64,000 nt of DNA from Williamsia sp. CHRR-6 (lineage in GTDB: Bacteria; Actinomycetota; Actinomycetes; Mycobacteriales; Mycobacteriaceae), in assembly GCF_018474015.1 (NCBI RefSeq), contig NZ_JAHCSG010000003.1, positions 310,001-374,000 of the forward strand, read 5' to 3'. The notes under the pieces were generated by a model. The model searched no databases. It was given only the letters and a program-made list of their open reading frames with translations, and was not told where the DNA came from. Positions 52,486 to 64,000 of this stretch are shown in pieces (position 1 is the first letter of the stretch; each line of letters begins with the position of its first letter). The position numbers were made by a program, and so were the translations under genes.

Positions 52486-52857
52486 TCAGCCGAGAAGGTG
52501 ACCCGCGCCGAGTCCGATCGCGCACGCCAGCAGGGACAGCAGCAGGTTCGCGCCGCCAAAGGCGACGGCGGCACCGGTACGACCAGTCCGCAGCAGGGTG
52601 ACGGTCTCCACGCTGACAGTGCTGAAAGTGGTGTAGCCGCCGCAGAATCCGGTTCCCACCAGGCTCAGCCACGTGCGGTCGGCGTGGCCGGCTGCCACTA
52701 TCCCGGCGATCAGACCGATCAGCATCGACCCGGTGACGTTGACCAGCAGCACCTGCCAGGGCGTGGTCCACCGAAAGCGGTGGACGAGTTCGCCGTCGAC
52801 CACGAACCGCGCCACCGCCCCCAGCGAGCCGGCCAGGGCGACCCACACCCCGATCAT
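52486..52857 (-). CDS. Fluoride channel subunit FluC/CrcB (1)
   Basis: The roughly 123-aa protein has four membrane segments, with VNVTGSMLIGLI (Asn of the fluoride path) and GFCGGYTTFSTVSVE (the Phe-box/Na+ region). FluC proteins form dual-topology dimers that expel fluoride. Here two different genes lie side by side, consistent with a heterodimer of fixed opposite topologies. The ATG at 52857 overlaps the stop of the upstream fluC (ATGA). Confidence 0.92.
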   Translation of the reverse strand: MIGVWVALAGSLGAVARFVVDGELVHRFRWTTPWQVLLVNVTGSMLIGLIAGIVAAGHADRTWLSLVGTGFCGGYTTFSTVSVETVTLLRTGRTGAAVAFGGANLLLSLLACAIGLGAGHLLG

Positions 52858-53300
52858 CGGCGCCGACCCGTACGCCACAGACCTACCGTCCGGCGGCCCG
52901 CGAGATAGCCCAGTGCCGCCCCCGCGAGCCCCACTGAGACGGTGGCGATCACGTAGCCCACCGCCGGCAGCCAGTGCCCGTCGGCGATCAGCCGGTCAGT
53001 TTCCAACGCAAACGCGCTATAGGTGGTCAGTGATCCACAGAACCCCACGCCCACGAGTAGCCGGGCCTGCAGCCGAGCACCCGTGTCGTCACCGAGGCCG
53101 ACGAGGGTGGCCGCCAACAGACCGAGGATGAACGACCCGATGGCATTGACTCCGATTGTCGCCCACGGCCACTCGCCGCGAGCGGCAGGCAGTGCCGTCT
53201 CCGCGCCGTAACGCACAGCGGTGCCTGCCAGACCACCTACGAACACCAGCGCCAGCAGTGGCCAATGCAGGTGTCGTGGGCGATGGGTCTTGTCAGGCAC
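52854..53300 (-). CDS. Fluoride channel subunit FluC/CrcB (2)
   Basis: The 148-aa protein has four membrane segments, VNAIGSFILGLLAA and GFCGSLTTYSAFALE. The Phe position of the filter motif is Tyr here (TTYS versus TTFS), which is seen in one half of heterodimeric pairs. N- and C-termini are strongly basic (DKTHRPRHLHW; RRTVGLWRTGRRR), which should fix its topology. It is 26 bases from ohr, leaving no room for a fluoride riboswitch directly upstream. Confidence 0.9.
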   Translation of the reverse strand: MPDKTHRPRHLHWPLLALVFVGGLAGTAVRYGAETALPAARGEWPWATIGVNAIGSFILGLLAATLVGLGDDTGARLQARLLVGVGFCGSLTTYSAFALETDRLIADGHWLPAVGYVIATVSVGLAGAALGYLAGRRTVGLWRTGRRR

Positions 53301-53326
53301 CGCTACACGCTAGTGGACTGCCGCGA

Positions 53327-53758
53327 TCAGACGCGAGCGGTCACCTTCTGCTCGATGTTGCCCTTGGTGGCCTTGGAGTACGGGCAGAAGGCGTGCGCGG
53401 CGGCGGCCATCGCGTCGGCGTCGGCCTGGCTGGCGCCGGGGATCAGCACGTCGATGTCGGCGGTGAGACCGAAACCGCCATCGGCGGGATCCTTGCCGAT
53501 GCCGATGGTCACGTTCACCTCGGCGTTGTCGGGCACCTTGTGGCCGGCCTGACCGGCGGTGGCGCGCAAAGCACCCATGAAGCAGGCGGCGTACCCAGCC
53601 GAGAACAGTTCCTCAGGGTTGCTGCCCTCGCCGCTGCCACCGAGTTCCTTCGGCGGACGCAGGTCGAGATCGATCTGACCGGTGGCCGAGTAGACCTGGC
53701 CGTCCCGGCCGCCGCCGGTGGCCTTGGAGGAGATTGTGTACGCGGTCTCGATGCTCAT
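53327..53758 (-). CDS. ohr: Organic hydroperoxide resistance protein Ohr
   Basis: The 143-aa thiol peroxidase has its two redox cysteines at 59 (GYAACFMGAL) and 125 (HAFCPYSKAT), with Glu50 and Arg18 (GGGRDGQ) as catalytic partners. It reduces organic hydroperoxides using lipoylated partners. The ATG at 53758 follows GAAAGGAC. A perfect palindrome CCTTTCGAAAGG (53768-53779) overlaps the ribosome site and could be a regulatory target. No OhrR gene is nearby. Confidence 0.93.
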   Translation of the reverse strand: MSIETAYTISSKATGGGRDGQVYSATGQIDLDLRPPKELGGSGEGSNPEELFSAGYAACFMGALRATAGQAGHKVPDNAEVNVTIGIGKDPADGGFGLTADIDVLIPGASQADADAMAAAAHAFCPYSKATKGNIEQKVTARV

Positions 53759-53826
53759 ACGTGCTGTCCTTTCGAAAGGGGGTTACGTGGAGAGAACGTC
53801 GCAGACAGCGCAGTTTGTTCCGGCAC

Positions 53827-54447
53827 TCACGGCCGGAACTTCATCGGTTCCGGTAGCCACTGATTGACGCTGCGCCGCAACGTGAACAGAGCGCACAGCA
53901 CCAACGCGCCGAACTGGGTCCAGCCCAGGACCGGGGCCAGGACCGAGGTGGAGTCGTAACTGAACAGCAGGTCGAGGCCGACCGGGATGGCGATCAGCGT
54001 GATCACCACCAACGCCAGGAAGAAGCTGCGCACGTTGCGGCTGTGACGACGCCCGATGGCGGTGAGCAGCGGATACTGCAGGGCAATCACCACGCCGATG
54101 CCCACCAACATCACCGGCGGGAAAGTCTCCGACAGCGAGCGCGCCTGCTCGGGCGTGATGGTGCCCTGCGGATCACCCGGCGCCGACGATTCCATCCGGA
54201 TCCGCAGCGCATCAGAGATGGACCCGAGGTCGAGCAGACCCAGGATCATCACCACCAGTCCCGCGCCCGCCGACACCAGCCACAACAGGTAGGCGTGGTG
54301 CAGCGCGGTGGGTGGCGGACCGATCTCCTCGGGCCGAGAGTCACGGTCGGCGGAGGTCCGCCCGGCGGCGATGGCCGCGAGGTCCATGGCGTCGAGCTCA
54401 GCCATGCTGGGCACGCGGTCGGGATCGTCGGGGCCGGTGGGGTTCAT
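53827..54447 (-). CDS. Four-pass membrane protein of unknown function
   Basis: The roughly 206-aa protein has an acidic N-terminus (MNPTGPDDPDRVPSMAELDAMDLA), a first membrane segment (AYLLWLVSAGAGLVVMILGLL), an extracellular loop with PQGTITPEQARSLSE, then three more segments (VMLVGIGVVIALQYPLL, FFLALVVITLIAIPVGL, LGWTQFGALVLCALFTL). Such tetraspan proteins are common in mycolic-acid actinobacteria; I do not recognise a function. It is 13 bases downstream of asd. Confidence 0.7.
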   Translation of the reverse strand: MNPTGPDDPDRVPSMAELDAMDLAAIAAGRTSADRDSRPEEIGPPPTALHHAYLLWLVSAGAGLVVMILGLLDLGSISDALRIRMESSAPGDPQGTITPEQARSLSETFPPVMLVGIGVVIALQYPLLTAIGRRHSRNVRSFFLALVVITLIAIPVGLDLLFSYDSTSVLAPVLGWTQFGALVLCALFTLRRSVNQWLPEPMKFRP

Positions 54448-54460
54448 GGCGCAGCGGTCC

Positions 54461-56749
<2,289 letters not shown>

Positions 56750-56878
56750 GCCGGCCTACCTCCGCTGTCTGCGCGCCATGCCTGCTCAGTGAGCGGCCCC
56801 GAACAATCGCTCATCACCATACCGCCACCATGACGACGGTCCGATGGCCGCGACGGGTCGGGGCCTACGATCGACGTC

Positions 56879-58183
56879 GTGTCGCACACCAGCACCGCCG
56901 ACGCCCCCACCGCCGGCGAACCGATCGCCGCCTCCGCGGCTCAACGCCTTGCCTCGTTGGTGGGGCGTCATCGCGATTGGTTGACCCCGGTGCTGATCTT
57001 CCTGGGCATCCGCGCGCTGAGTGTCACCACGCTGGCCTACTTCGCCGACGTGCGCGGCGGAACGGTGCGCGGACACCTGTCGGACTGGGACGGCAAGTGG
57101 ATGCTGGCCATCGCGCAGTACGGCTACAACCGGGTGCCCTACTCGCAGGTGGACGCACGTGGGCTGCGCGACGACAACACCCCGTACGCATTCTTTCCCG
57201 GATACCCGATGCTGGTCGGGCTGGTGGACAAGCTTCCGGGGTTCTCCACCTACGGGGCGGCGATGACGGTCAACCTGGTGGCTGGAAGTCTGGGCGCAGT
57301 GGGAGCAGCTCGCCTGGGTGCGTTGTGTGCCGCCCGTATGGCCGCTCGCGCACGGCGCCGACCGGGCTGGTTCACCGACTCCATGCCGTTCTCGGCACGG
57401 GTGTCGACGTGGCTGACCGCGCGCACCGACGCCGACCCGGTCGACCCGCGTCGCGTGGGGCTCATCCTGGTGGTGCTGTTCTCCGCCGCCCCGATGGGTG
57501 TGGTGCTGTCGATGGCGTACACCGAGGCCCTGTTCTGCGCGTTGACGGTGTGGGCGCTGGTGGCCGTGATGGAAAGGCGTTGGCTGCTGGCCGGACTCAC
57601 CGCGATGGGCGCCGGGCTGACCCGCCCCACCTCGGTGGTCATCGTGGGCGTGGTGATGCTGGCCGCGCTCGTGGCCGTGCGCGAGGGACCGCGCGTCTGG
57701 GCGGCGCTCGCGTTGAGCCCGCTGGGCTACCTGGGCTACCTGGCGGTGGTGTGGCACCACACGGGCAGCCCCACCGGCTGGTTCACCATCCAGACCCGCG
57801 GCTGGGACACGCGATTCGACTTCGGTTCGGCTACAAAGGAATTCGTGCGCTACGCCTTGACCAGCTCCGCTGAGGTGGCGGTGGTGGCCAGCGCCTGGAT
57901 CATCATCGCCAGCGTGGCGCTGGTGGCGGTGGCCGTCTGGGAGCGAATGCCGTGGCCGGTGCTGCTCTACGGCACGCTGCTGGTGGCGTCGATCATCGCT
58001 TCCAGCGGGCTGATGATGAGTCGACCACGTCTGCTGCTCCCGGCCTTCGTCCTGCTCATCCCGGCCGCGATCGCGCTGGCCCGCAGCCGGTTGTCCACCC
58101 AGATCTGGGTGCTGGCATCGGTCATCGCCCTGAGTTGCTGGTTCGGGGCGCACATGTTGACGGTGTACCCGCACGCCATCTGA
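56879..58183 (+). CDS. PIG-V-like membrane mannosyltransferase-type protein
   Basis: The 434-aa protein has about ten membrane segments and the PIG-V/GT76-like motifs: SDWDGKWMLAIAQYGY, the FFPGYPMLVGLV loop and MAYTEALFCALTVWALV with Tyr-Thr-Glu, followed by LTRPTS. Such polyprenol-dependent transferases add mannose or related sugars to lipids or proteins on the outer face of the membrane. It starts at GTG 56879, divergent from lysC. The acceptor is unknown. A riboswitch and terC follow on the same strand. Confidence 0.8.
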   Translation: MSHTSTADAPTAGEPIAASAAQRLASLVGRHRDWLTPVLIFLGIRALSVTTLAYFADVRGGTVRGHLSDWDGKWMLAIAQYGYNRVPYSQVDARGLRDDNTPYAFFPGYPMLVGLVDKLPGFSTYGAAMTVNLVAGSLGAVGAARLGALCAARMAARARRRPGWFTDSMPFSARVSTWLTARTDADPVDPRRVGLILVVLFSAAPMGVVLSMAYTEALFCALTVWALVAVMERRWLLAGLTAMGAGLTRPTSVVIVGVVMLAALVAVREGPRVWAALALSPLGYLGYLAVVWHHTGSPTGWFTIQTRGWDTRFDFGSATKEFVRYALTSSAEVAVVASAWIIIASVALVAVAVWERMPWPVLLYGTLLVASIIASSGLMMSRPRLLLPAFVLLIPAAIALARSRLSTQIWVLASVIALSCWFGAHMLTVYPHAI

Positions 58184-58225
58184 TCGGCTCGCTCGACCGG
58201 TGCCGGGACGTCGCGCCTCCGGTAT

Positions 58226-58325
58226 CCTTGGCGACGAGGGGAGTATCCCGTCGCCTGTAGGTCGTCAATACGGCTCATTCGTGTGAGCCCGGCCTACGGG
58301 GCGCCACCGGCGCGGGAGAGACCTC
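58226..58325 (+). promoter_or_regulatory. yybP-ykoY (manganese) riboswitch upstream of terC
   Basis: The leader has the conserved pieces of the yybP-ykoY aptamer: GAGGGGAGTATCCC, GTCGTCAATACGG, CCCGGCCTACGGGG and GAGACCTC, in that order. GAGG at the 5' side can close stem P1 with CCTC (58322-58325). A TATCCT (58223-58228) just before it may be the -10 element. This class binds Mn2+ and controls TerC/MntP-type genes. Confidence 0.88.
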
Positions 58326-58362
58326 ACGGATCGGACCATGTGTCCACGCAAACCCGTGAGGT
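58321..58362 (+). promoter_or_regulatory. Anti-ribosome-site hairpin between the riboswitch and terC
   Basis: ACCTCACGG (58321-58329) is perfectly complementary to CCGTGAGGT (58354-58362), which contains the terC ribosome site (GAGG, six bases before the ATG at 58368). The CCTC at 58322-58325 also belongs to riboswitch stem P1. The two pairings exclude each other, so ligand binding should free the ribosome site: a translational ON switch. Confidence 0.7.
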
Positions 58363-58367
58363 GCTTG

Positions 58368-59387
58368 ATGAATGTTCCACTCTGGGCATGGCTGGCGGTC
58401 ATCGGTGTCATCGCCGCCATGCTGCTGATCGACCTGTTCGCCCACCGCACCGCTCATGTCATCGGTCTTCGCGAGGCCGCCCTGTGGTCGGTCTTCTGGG
58501 TGACCTGTGGTGTCGCTTTCGGTGGGGTCATCTGGGCGGTGTACGGCGCCGAACTCGGCCAGCAATACTTCGCGGGCTATCTCATCGAGAAGTCCCTGGC
58601 CGTGGACAACGTGTTCGTGTGGGCGATCATCTTCGCCTTCTTCGCGGTGCCACGAGAAGTACAGCACCGCGTGCTGTTCTACGGCGTGGTGGGCGCGTTG
58701 GTCTTCCGCGGCATCTTCATCGCCGGTGGAGCCGTGCTGATCGACCGCTTCGCCTGGGTGCTCTACCTGTTCGCCGTGTTCCTGGTGTTCACCGGGATCA
58801 AGATGGCGGTTCAGCGGGACAGCCACATCGACCCGTCCACGTCGCGCACGCTGCGACTGTTCCGCCGCGTCATCCCGATGACCGACGCGTATCACGGGCA
58901 GCGGTTCCTGATCCGGCGCGCCGGCGTGCTCATGGCCACGCCACTGCTCGCGGTGTTGGTGCTGGTGGAGATCACCGACGTGATCTTCGCCGTCGACTCC
59001 ATCCCGGCGATCTTCGCGGTCACCGACGAAGCGTTCCTGGTGTTCACCGCCAACGCCTTCGCCATCCTGGGTCTGCGTGCGATGTACTTCCTACTCGCCG
59101 ACGTCATCCACCGATTCGTCTACCTCAAGGTGGGACTGGCCCTGGTGCTGGTGTGGGTGGGCGTGAAGATGGCCCTGAAGGTGGATGTCTTCTACATCCC
59201 GACGGTCATCTCGCTGGCCGTGATCATCACGATCATCGGTGCGTCGGTCATCGCGAGCCTGCTCGCCACGCGCGGACAACAGCGTCGACCGCTGGCCGCG
59301 CCGGCCTCATCGCCCTTCCGGGTGGCAACCGCGGACGAAGAGGCCCAGCTCGAGCCACTGTGGCGCCGGTCGACCGCTGATCGATGA
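58368..59387 (+). CDS. TerC-family membrane protein (manganese exporter type)
   Basis: The 339-aa protein has about nine membrane segments with the TerC motifs EKSLAVDNVFVWAII and VEITDVIFAVDSIPAIFAVT, whose acidic residues line the metal path. TerC/Alx proteins are linked to Mn2+ efflux and loading of exported enzymes. The ATG at 58368 has GAGG six bases before it. An in-frame ATG at 58338 lies inside the regulatory hairpin and lacks a ribosome site. The Mn2+ riboswitch upstream supports the metal role. A polar tail of about 40 residues ends the protein. Confidence 0.92.
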   Translation: MNVPLWAWLAVIGVIAAMLLIDLFAHRTAHVIGLREAALWSVFWVTCGVAFGGVIWAVYGAELGQQYFAGYLIEKSLAVDNVFVWAIIFAFFAVPREVQHRVLFYGVVGALVFRGIFIAGGAVLIDRFAWVLYLFAVFLVFTGIKMAVQRDSHIDPSTSRTLRLFRRVIPMTDAYHGQRFLIRRAGVLMATPLLAVLVLVEITDVIFAVDSIPAIFAVTDEAFLVFTANAFAILGLRAMYFLLADVIHRFVYLKVGLALVLVWVGVKMALKVDVFYIPTVISLAVIITIIGASVIASLLATRGQQRRPLAAPASSPFRVATADEEAQLEPLWRRSTADR

Positions 59388-59392
59388 TTGGG

Positions 59393-59426
59393 CGAACCCC
59401 GGGGAGTACGTTCTCGCCGGGGTTCG
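59393..59426. terminator. Hairpin between convergent terC and TetR genes
   Basis: CGAACCCCGG (59393-59402) pairs perfectly with CCGGGGTTCG (59417-59426) around a 14-base loop, six bases past the terC stop and nine bases before the TetR stop. It can serve both directions. Confidence 0.8.
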
Positions 59427-59434
59427 TTCGCGTC

Positions 59435-60166
59435 TCAGCGACCCGCCCGGGCCTCGAATCCGTCGCAGAGCAACTCCACCCCGTCGTCGAGGCGACGGCG
59501 GAGGTCGGTGATGCCGTTGTCGTGGCCCAGCCCGCGCAGCGTCGCCACGCGGGGGAACGCGGCCAGTTCGGCGGCGGTGGTCTCGCGGGCGTCGAGTACG
59601 GCCACGAGATCACCGTCGAGTGCGGCATCTGCGGTGCTGCGCAACAACTCACCGGCCACCGAGGTCAGCGCGACCCCCTGCACGAAACTCCACAGGGTCA
59701 CCGTCATCTCGGCCGCCCGCACCGGGGTCACGTCCAGCTGCGCGAACGCGGCCATCATCCAGTCCAGGCATCCCAGGCTGGCCGCACCCATGCTGTGTCG
59801 GGGCGAGGAGTAGGCCAGCACCACCCACGGATGTCGTTGGTAGAGCGTCCAATCGATGTCGGTGGCGATGCGCACGCATTCACGCCAGTGTCGATGACCC
59901 ACCACGGCGGCGGCGTCGCGGTGATCGGTGGGGACCGGGGCGCCGGGCATCTCGTGGGGGTAGGGGAAACGCGCGCCCACCGCCTCGGTCATGGCGGTCA
60001 GCAGGGCGTCCTTGTCGGCCACATGGCGGTAGAGCGACATGGCGCCTACGCCGAGACGGTCGGCGATGGCGCGCATGGTGACCGCGGCGAAGCCGTCGGC
60101 GTCGGCGATGTCGATGGCCGCGTCGACGATCGCTGCCCGGGTCAGGCGCGGTTGGGAAGATGTCAT
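59435..60166 (-). CDS. TetR-family repressor of the adjacent MFS pump
   Basis: The 243-aa protein has the HTH VTMRAIADRLGVGAMSLYRHVADKDALL and a C-terminal domain of the TetR_C (tetracycline-repressor-like) group (SMGAASLGCLDWMMAAFAQLD; LWSFVQGVALTSVAGE). It is divergent from an EmrB/QacA-type transporter with a 13-bp inverted repeat in the gap. I infer it represses the pump and itself, released by a pump substrate. Confidence 0.88.
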   Translation of the reverse strand: MTSSQPRLTRAAIVDAAIDIADADGFAAVTMRAIADRLGVGAMSLYRHVADKDALLTAMTEAVGARFPYPHEMPGAPVPTDHRDAAAVVGHRHWRECVRIATDIDWTLYQRHPWVVLAYSSPRHSMGAASLGCLDWMMAAFAQLDVTPVRAAEMTVTLWSFVQGVALTSVAGELLRSTADAALDGDLVAVLDARETTAAELAAFPRVATLRGLGHDNGITDLRRRLDDGVELLCDGFEARAGR

Positions 60167-60188
60167 TTGCTCACATGGTAACGGTTGG

Positions 60189-60223
60189 GTACGTTGTACG
60201 CATCCACAACGCGTACGCCGTAC
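60189..60223. promoter_or_regulatory. Operator-like inverted repeat between TetR and MFS genes
   Basis: GTACGTTGTACGC (60189-60201) and GCGTACGCCGTAC (60211-60223) are inverted arms with 11 of 13 positions complementary and a nine-base spacer. The arms contain four GTACG/CGTAC half-sites. It lies 23 bp before the TetR start and 44 bp before the MFS start. Confidence 0.7.
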
Positions 60224-60266
60224 GCGCAGGTGACAGACCTGTCACCACCTGAGCAAGGAGCCTGTG

Positions 60267-61778
60267 ATGAGTACCGCCGCGCCGCACACCGAGGGACTGA
60301 CCCCCGGATCCGGCGCTCCCCGAACCGACCCCCGGGCCTGGCTGGGCCTGGCGATCATGACCCTGCCGGTGCTGCTTGTGGCGATGGACTTCTCCATCCT
60401 CTACCTGGCCATGCCCACCATCACCACTGCACTCAACCCTTCTGCGGCCGAACAACTCTGGATTCTCGACATCTACGGGTTCCTGATCGCCGGCCTGCTG
60501 ATCACCATGGGCAACATCGGCGACCGCTTCGGTCGCCGGCGCGTACTTCTCACCGGAGCAACTGTTTTCGGTGTCGCCTCGGTCATCGCCGCCCTCGCCC
60601 CGACCGCCGAGGTCTTGATCGGCGCCCGGGCCCTGATGGGTATCGGTGGGGCCACCCTGATGCCGGCCACCCTGTCGTTGATCACCAACATGTTCCCCGA
60701 CGCCAAGGCCCGGTCGCTGGCCATCGGCGTGTGGACGGCATGTTTCGCAGGCGGCTCGGCGGTGGGCCCGGTGATCGGCGGGGTGATGCTGCATCACTTC
60801 TGGTGGGGTTCGGTGTTCCTGCTCAACGTCCCGGTGATCGCATTGCTGTTGGTGTTCGCGCCCCGATTGGTACCCGAATACCGTTCCGGCACAACGGCAC
60901 CCTTTGACGTCACCGGCGTGGTGCTCTCGTTGGCGGGCATCCTGCCGCTGGTCTACGCGATCAAACACCTCGCCGCCGAGGGCCTCGACGCCACCGCGGT
61001 CATCACCGGCGTGATCGGGGTGGTCGCGCTGGCCGCGTTCTTCCGCCAGCAGCAGACCGCGAAACATCCACTGCTACAGCTCAACCTGTTCCGTAGCCCC
61101 ATCTTCTCCTCAGCCATCCTGGCCGCCCTGGTGTGCATGATGGCGCTGGGCGCCACGTCCTATCTCACCGGCATCTATCTGCAGTCGGTCCTGAACCACG
61201 ACGTGTTGGCCGCGGCACTGGCTGGTATCCCGGCGGCAGTGTCGGTGGCGGTGTTCTCCTTGGGCGCCGCACGGATCGGAGCCTGGTTGGGAACCCGACT
61301 GGCGTTCGTCGCCGCGCTGGCGGTCTCTGCGACAGGCAACCTGGCGCTGTTGCTGCTGGGCACCGACACCCCCGTCTGGATCTACCTGGCCGCCACCACC
61401 GTCGCCGGCGTGGGCTACGGCGTCATCTTCAGCCTGGTGTCGGAGGTGGCGATCGCCGCCGCACCGCCTGAGCGCGCCGGTGCCGCATCGGGCATCTCGG
61501 AGACCAGCTTCGAGCTGGGTACGTCGTTGGGGCTGGCGCTGATCGGATCGCTGGCCACCGTGGTCTACCGCAGCCACGCCGACGGTCGCCCGTTCTCCGA
61601 CACCCTGGGCGAGACCCTGAAACGGGCCCGCGAGATCGGGTCGACGCGCGGCGCCGACCTGGCCGAGACCGCCCGGGTGGCCTTTGTCGACGGCCTGCAC
61701 GTGGCCGCGGCGACCGCCGCCGGGCTACTGCTGGCGACCGCCGTCGTCATCGCGTGTGTGCTCCGCACCCGTGAGTGA
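60267..61778 (+). CDS. MFS multidrug efflux transporter (EmrB/QacA, DHA2 type)
   Basis: The 503-aa protein has about 14 membrane segments. Motif A is present (GNIGDRFGRRRVLLTGA), as are a motif C-like GGSAVGPVIGGVMLHHFWWGS and MDFSILYLAMPTI in the first helix with the Asp typical of DHA2 pumps. It should exchange drugs or other lipophilic compounds for protons. The ATG at 60267 follows AAGGAG. Its stop codon lies inside the palindromic element at 61768-61813. The divergent TetR gene is its probable regulator. Confidence 0.92.
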   Translation: MSTAAPHTEGLTPGSGAPRTDPRAWLGLAIMTLPVLLVAMDFSILYLAMPTITTALNPSAAEQLWILDIYGFLIAGLLITMGNIGDRFGRRRVLLTGATVFGVASVIAALAPTAEVLIGARALMGIGGATLMPATLSLITNMFPDAKARSLAIGVWTACFAGGSAVGPVIGGVMLHHFWWGSVFLLNVPVIALLLVFAPRLVPEYRSGTTAPFDVTGVVLSLAGILPLVYAIKHLAAEGLDATAVITGVIGVVALAAFFRQQQTAKHPLLQLNLFRSPIFSSAILAALVCMMALGATSYLTGIYLQSVLNHDVLAAALAGIPAAVSVAVFSLGAARIGAWLGTRLAFVAALAVSATGNLALLLLGTDTPVWIYLAATTVAGVGYGVIFSLVSEVAIAAAPPERAGAASGISETSFELGTSLGLALIGSLATVVYRSHADGRPFSDTLGETLKRAREIGSTRGADLAETARVAFVDGLHVAAATAAGLLLATAVVIACVLRTRE

Positions 61779-61813
61779 TTGTGGAGGGCCCGCCCTCCAA
61801 ACTCGCGCACGGG
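61768..61813. repeat. 46-bp palindromic element, copy 2, at the 3' end of the MFS gene
   Basis: CCCGTG (61768-61773) pairs with CACGGG (61808-61813), and GGAGGG with CCCTCC at the inner end. The 5' arm reads CCCGTGAGTGA-TTGTG, the same as in the element at 38936-38981 apart from one extra A there. The MFS stop codon (61776-61778) lies within the arm. It may act as a terminator. Confidence 0.75.
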
Positions 61814-61826
61814 CGCGTAGCGCATA

Positions 61827-62405
61827 ATGGGCTGCATGCATGAGATCTTCGAAAAGCGTTGGAGCGCACGTGGCCTCGATCCGGCAGCCACCATCCCGGC
61901 GTCTGATGTGGCCGAGATCCTCGACGCGGCGCGCTGGGCGCCCACCTGGGGCGGCACCCAGCCGGTCCGGATGATCGTGGGCGTGCGCGGCGACGAGGTC
62001 TTCGACGCGATCGCGGCCACCCTGGCCCCAGGCAACGACTGGGCGTTGTCAGCATCGGCGCTGGTCCTGATGACCACCCGGGCCGACGCCGAGGACGAGA
62101 ACGCACACACCTACGGGGCGGTCGACCTGGGTCTGGCCGCTGCACAGCTGATCCTGCAGGCCACTGCCCTGGGATACACCGCGCACCCGATGGCCGGCTT
62201 CGAGTCGGGCCTGGCCGTGGAGACGTTCGAGATCCCGGCCGGACATCGTCCGCTGCTGGTGGTGTCGATCGGGTCGCTGGCCGATCCGGCCACCCTCAGC
62301 CCGAAGATCCAGGCCCGTGACACCAAGGAACGCACCCGGCTGCCGCTGACCGAGGTCGCCTTCGGGGCTCACTGGGGACGTCCGACCCCGCTGCTGGAGC
62401 CCTGA
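61827..62405 (+). CDS. FMN-dependent nitroreductase-family protein
   Basis: The 192-aa protein has the compact nitroreductase fold: EIFEKRWSARGLDP (FMN phosphate site Arg-Ser-Ala-Arg), ILDAARWAPTWGGTQPVRMIV, GAVDLGLAAAQLILQATALG and a C-terminal RTRLPLTEVAF. Such enzymes use NAD(P)H to reduce nitro groups, quinones or enones. The start may be at 61827 or at the ATG three codons later (61836). It lies 49 bases past the MFS gene, separated from it by the palindromic element. Confidence 0.85.
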   Translation: MGCMHEIFEKRWSARGLDPAATIPASDVAEILDAARWAPTWGGTQPVRMIVGVRGDEVFDAIAATLAPGNDWALSASALVLMTTRADAEDENAHTYGAVDLGLAAAQLILQATALGYTAHPMAGFESGLAVETFEIPAGHRPLLVVSIGSLADPATLSPKIQARDTKERTRLPLTEVAFGAHWGRPTPLLEP

Positions 62406-62481
62406 ACCATCGGCCCTGGCCTGCGGTCTGTGTCGACGAAACCATTTGGCCGGGTCACAGCGCGGGAGTATCGTGACCGAC

Positions 62482-62523
62482 GTGCGGCGTGACCTCCTTC
62501 TCGGTTGCCGCGGCGGGGTCTGA
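62482..62523 (+). CDS. Leucine-rich leader peptide of leuA
   Basis: A GTG opens a 13-codon frame, MRRDLLLGCRGGV, with three Leu codons in a row (CTC CTT CTC), then a stop. It sits 70 bases before leuA. CCGCGGC (62508-62514), at the end of the peptide frame, pairs with GCCGCGG (62539-62545) to form a hairpin. A stalled ribosome on the Leu codons would alter that hairpin, the logic of attenuation. TTGGCC (62445-62450) and TATCGT (62469-62474) may be its promoter. Confidence 0.7.
   Translation: MRRDLLLGCRGGV

Positions 62524-64000
<1,477 letters not shown>

Noticed and set aside
53301-53326. Fluoride riboswitch before the fluC genes
   Set aside because: Only 26 bases separate the first fluC start from the ohr stop, too short for the aptamer, and no motif was seen.

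Overview
The window is GC-rich DNA from a mycolate-type actinobacterium (order Mycobacteriales). The evidence is ESX/type VII secretion genes, a whiB4-like regulator, DosR/DosS, and long stretches whose gene order, as I recall it, matches Mycobacterium tuberculosis. The accessory content (P450s, flavin monooxygenases, AIM24 proteins, short intergenic repeats) looks more like Gordonia or a close relative than Mycobacterium. The genus is an inference.

Layout. 1-5.4 kb: a minus-strand operon of ESX-associated genes (PPE-like helical protein, EspG-like chaperone, lipoprotein, YbaB-like and WXG100-like proteins) running into the start of a large T7SS toxin-like gene cut by the left edge; part of it is clearly lower in GC. 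5.6-26.3 kb: a block in the order of M. tuberculosis Rv3667-Rv3683 plus tRNA-Pro: acs, holin-like protein, EphE-like hydrolase, marP, NUDIX, thioredoxin-like, nth, small membrane protein, crp, metallo-beta-lactamase fold, RidA, a 54-aa protein, two Get3/ArsA-type ATPases, whiB4, ponA2, phosphoesterase. nhaA, a split-barrel flavoprotein gene, an amidase and a Gfo/Idh oxidoreductase are interleaved. 26.3-31.0 kb, beside tRNA-Pro: a ferredoxin reductase and two P450s, each with its own ferredoxin; the two ferredoxin genes lie in a 253-bp direct repeat.

31.1-38.9 kb is a dormancy/hypoxia-type module: two Acg-like nitroreductase-fold proteins, an Rv1733c-like membrane protein, a heme-GAF DosS kinase, DosR, a zinc alcohol dehydrogenase and an aldehyde dehydrogenase. 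Two pairs of DosR-box-like palindromes, spaced 21-22 bp, lie before the two operons. 39.0-44.2 kb: an ABC permease with an ATPase fused to an extracytoplasmic alpha/beta hydrolase, and a PAP2-diacylglycerol kinase fusion. 44.2-50.1 kb: two flavin monooxygenases, two TetR regulators, an SDR and a RibH2-type lumazine synthase. 50.2-54.4 kb: three tandem AIM24 genes, two FluC channels, ohr and a membrane protein.

54.5-64.0 kb: asd, ask, a PIG-V-like membrane protein, a yybP-ykoY (Mn2+) riboswitch before terC, a TetR/MFS efflux pair, a nitroreductase, and leuA (cut by the right edge) behind a Leu-rich leader peptide.

The most unusual non-coding feature is a pair of intergenic arrays (1234-1335 and 52302-52479) in which the octamer TTCGCACG recurs at an exact 19-bp pitch and then flips orientation around a GCATGC centre. 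A second dispersed palindrome with conserved ends sits at the 3' ends of the ABC permease gene and the MFS gene.
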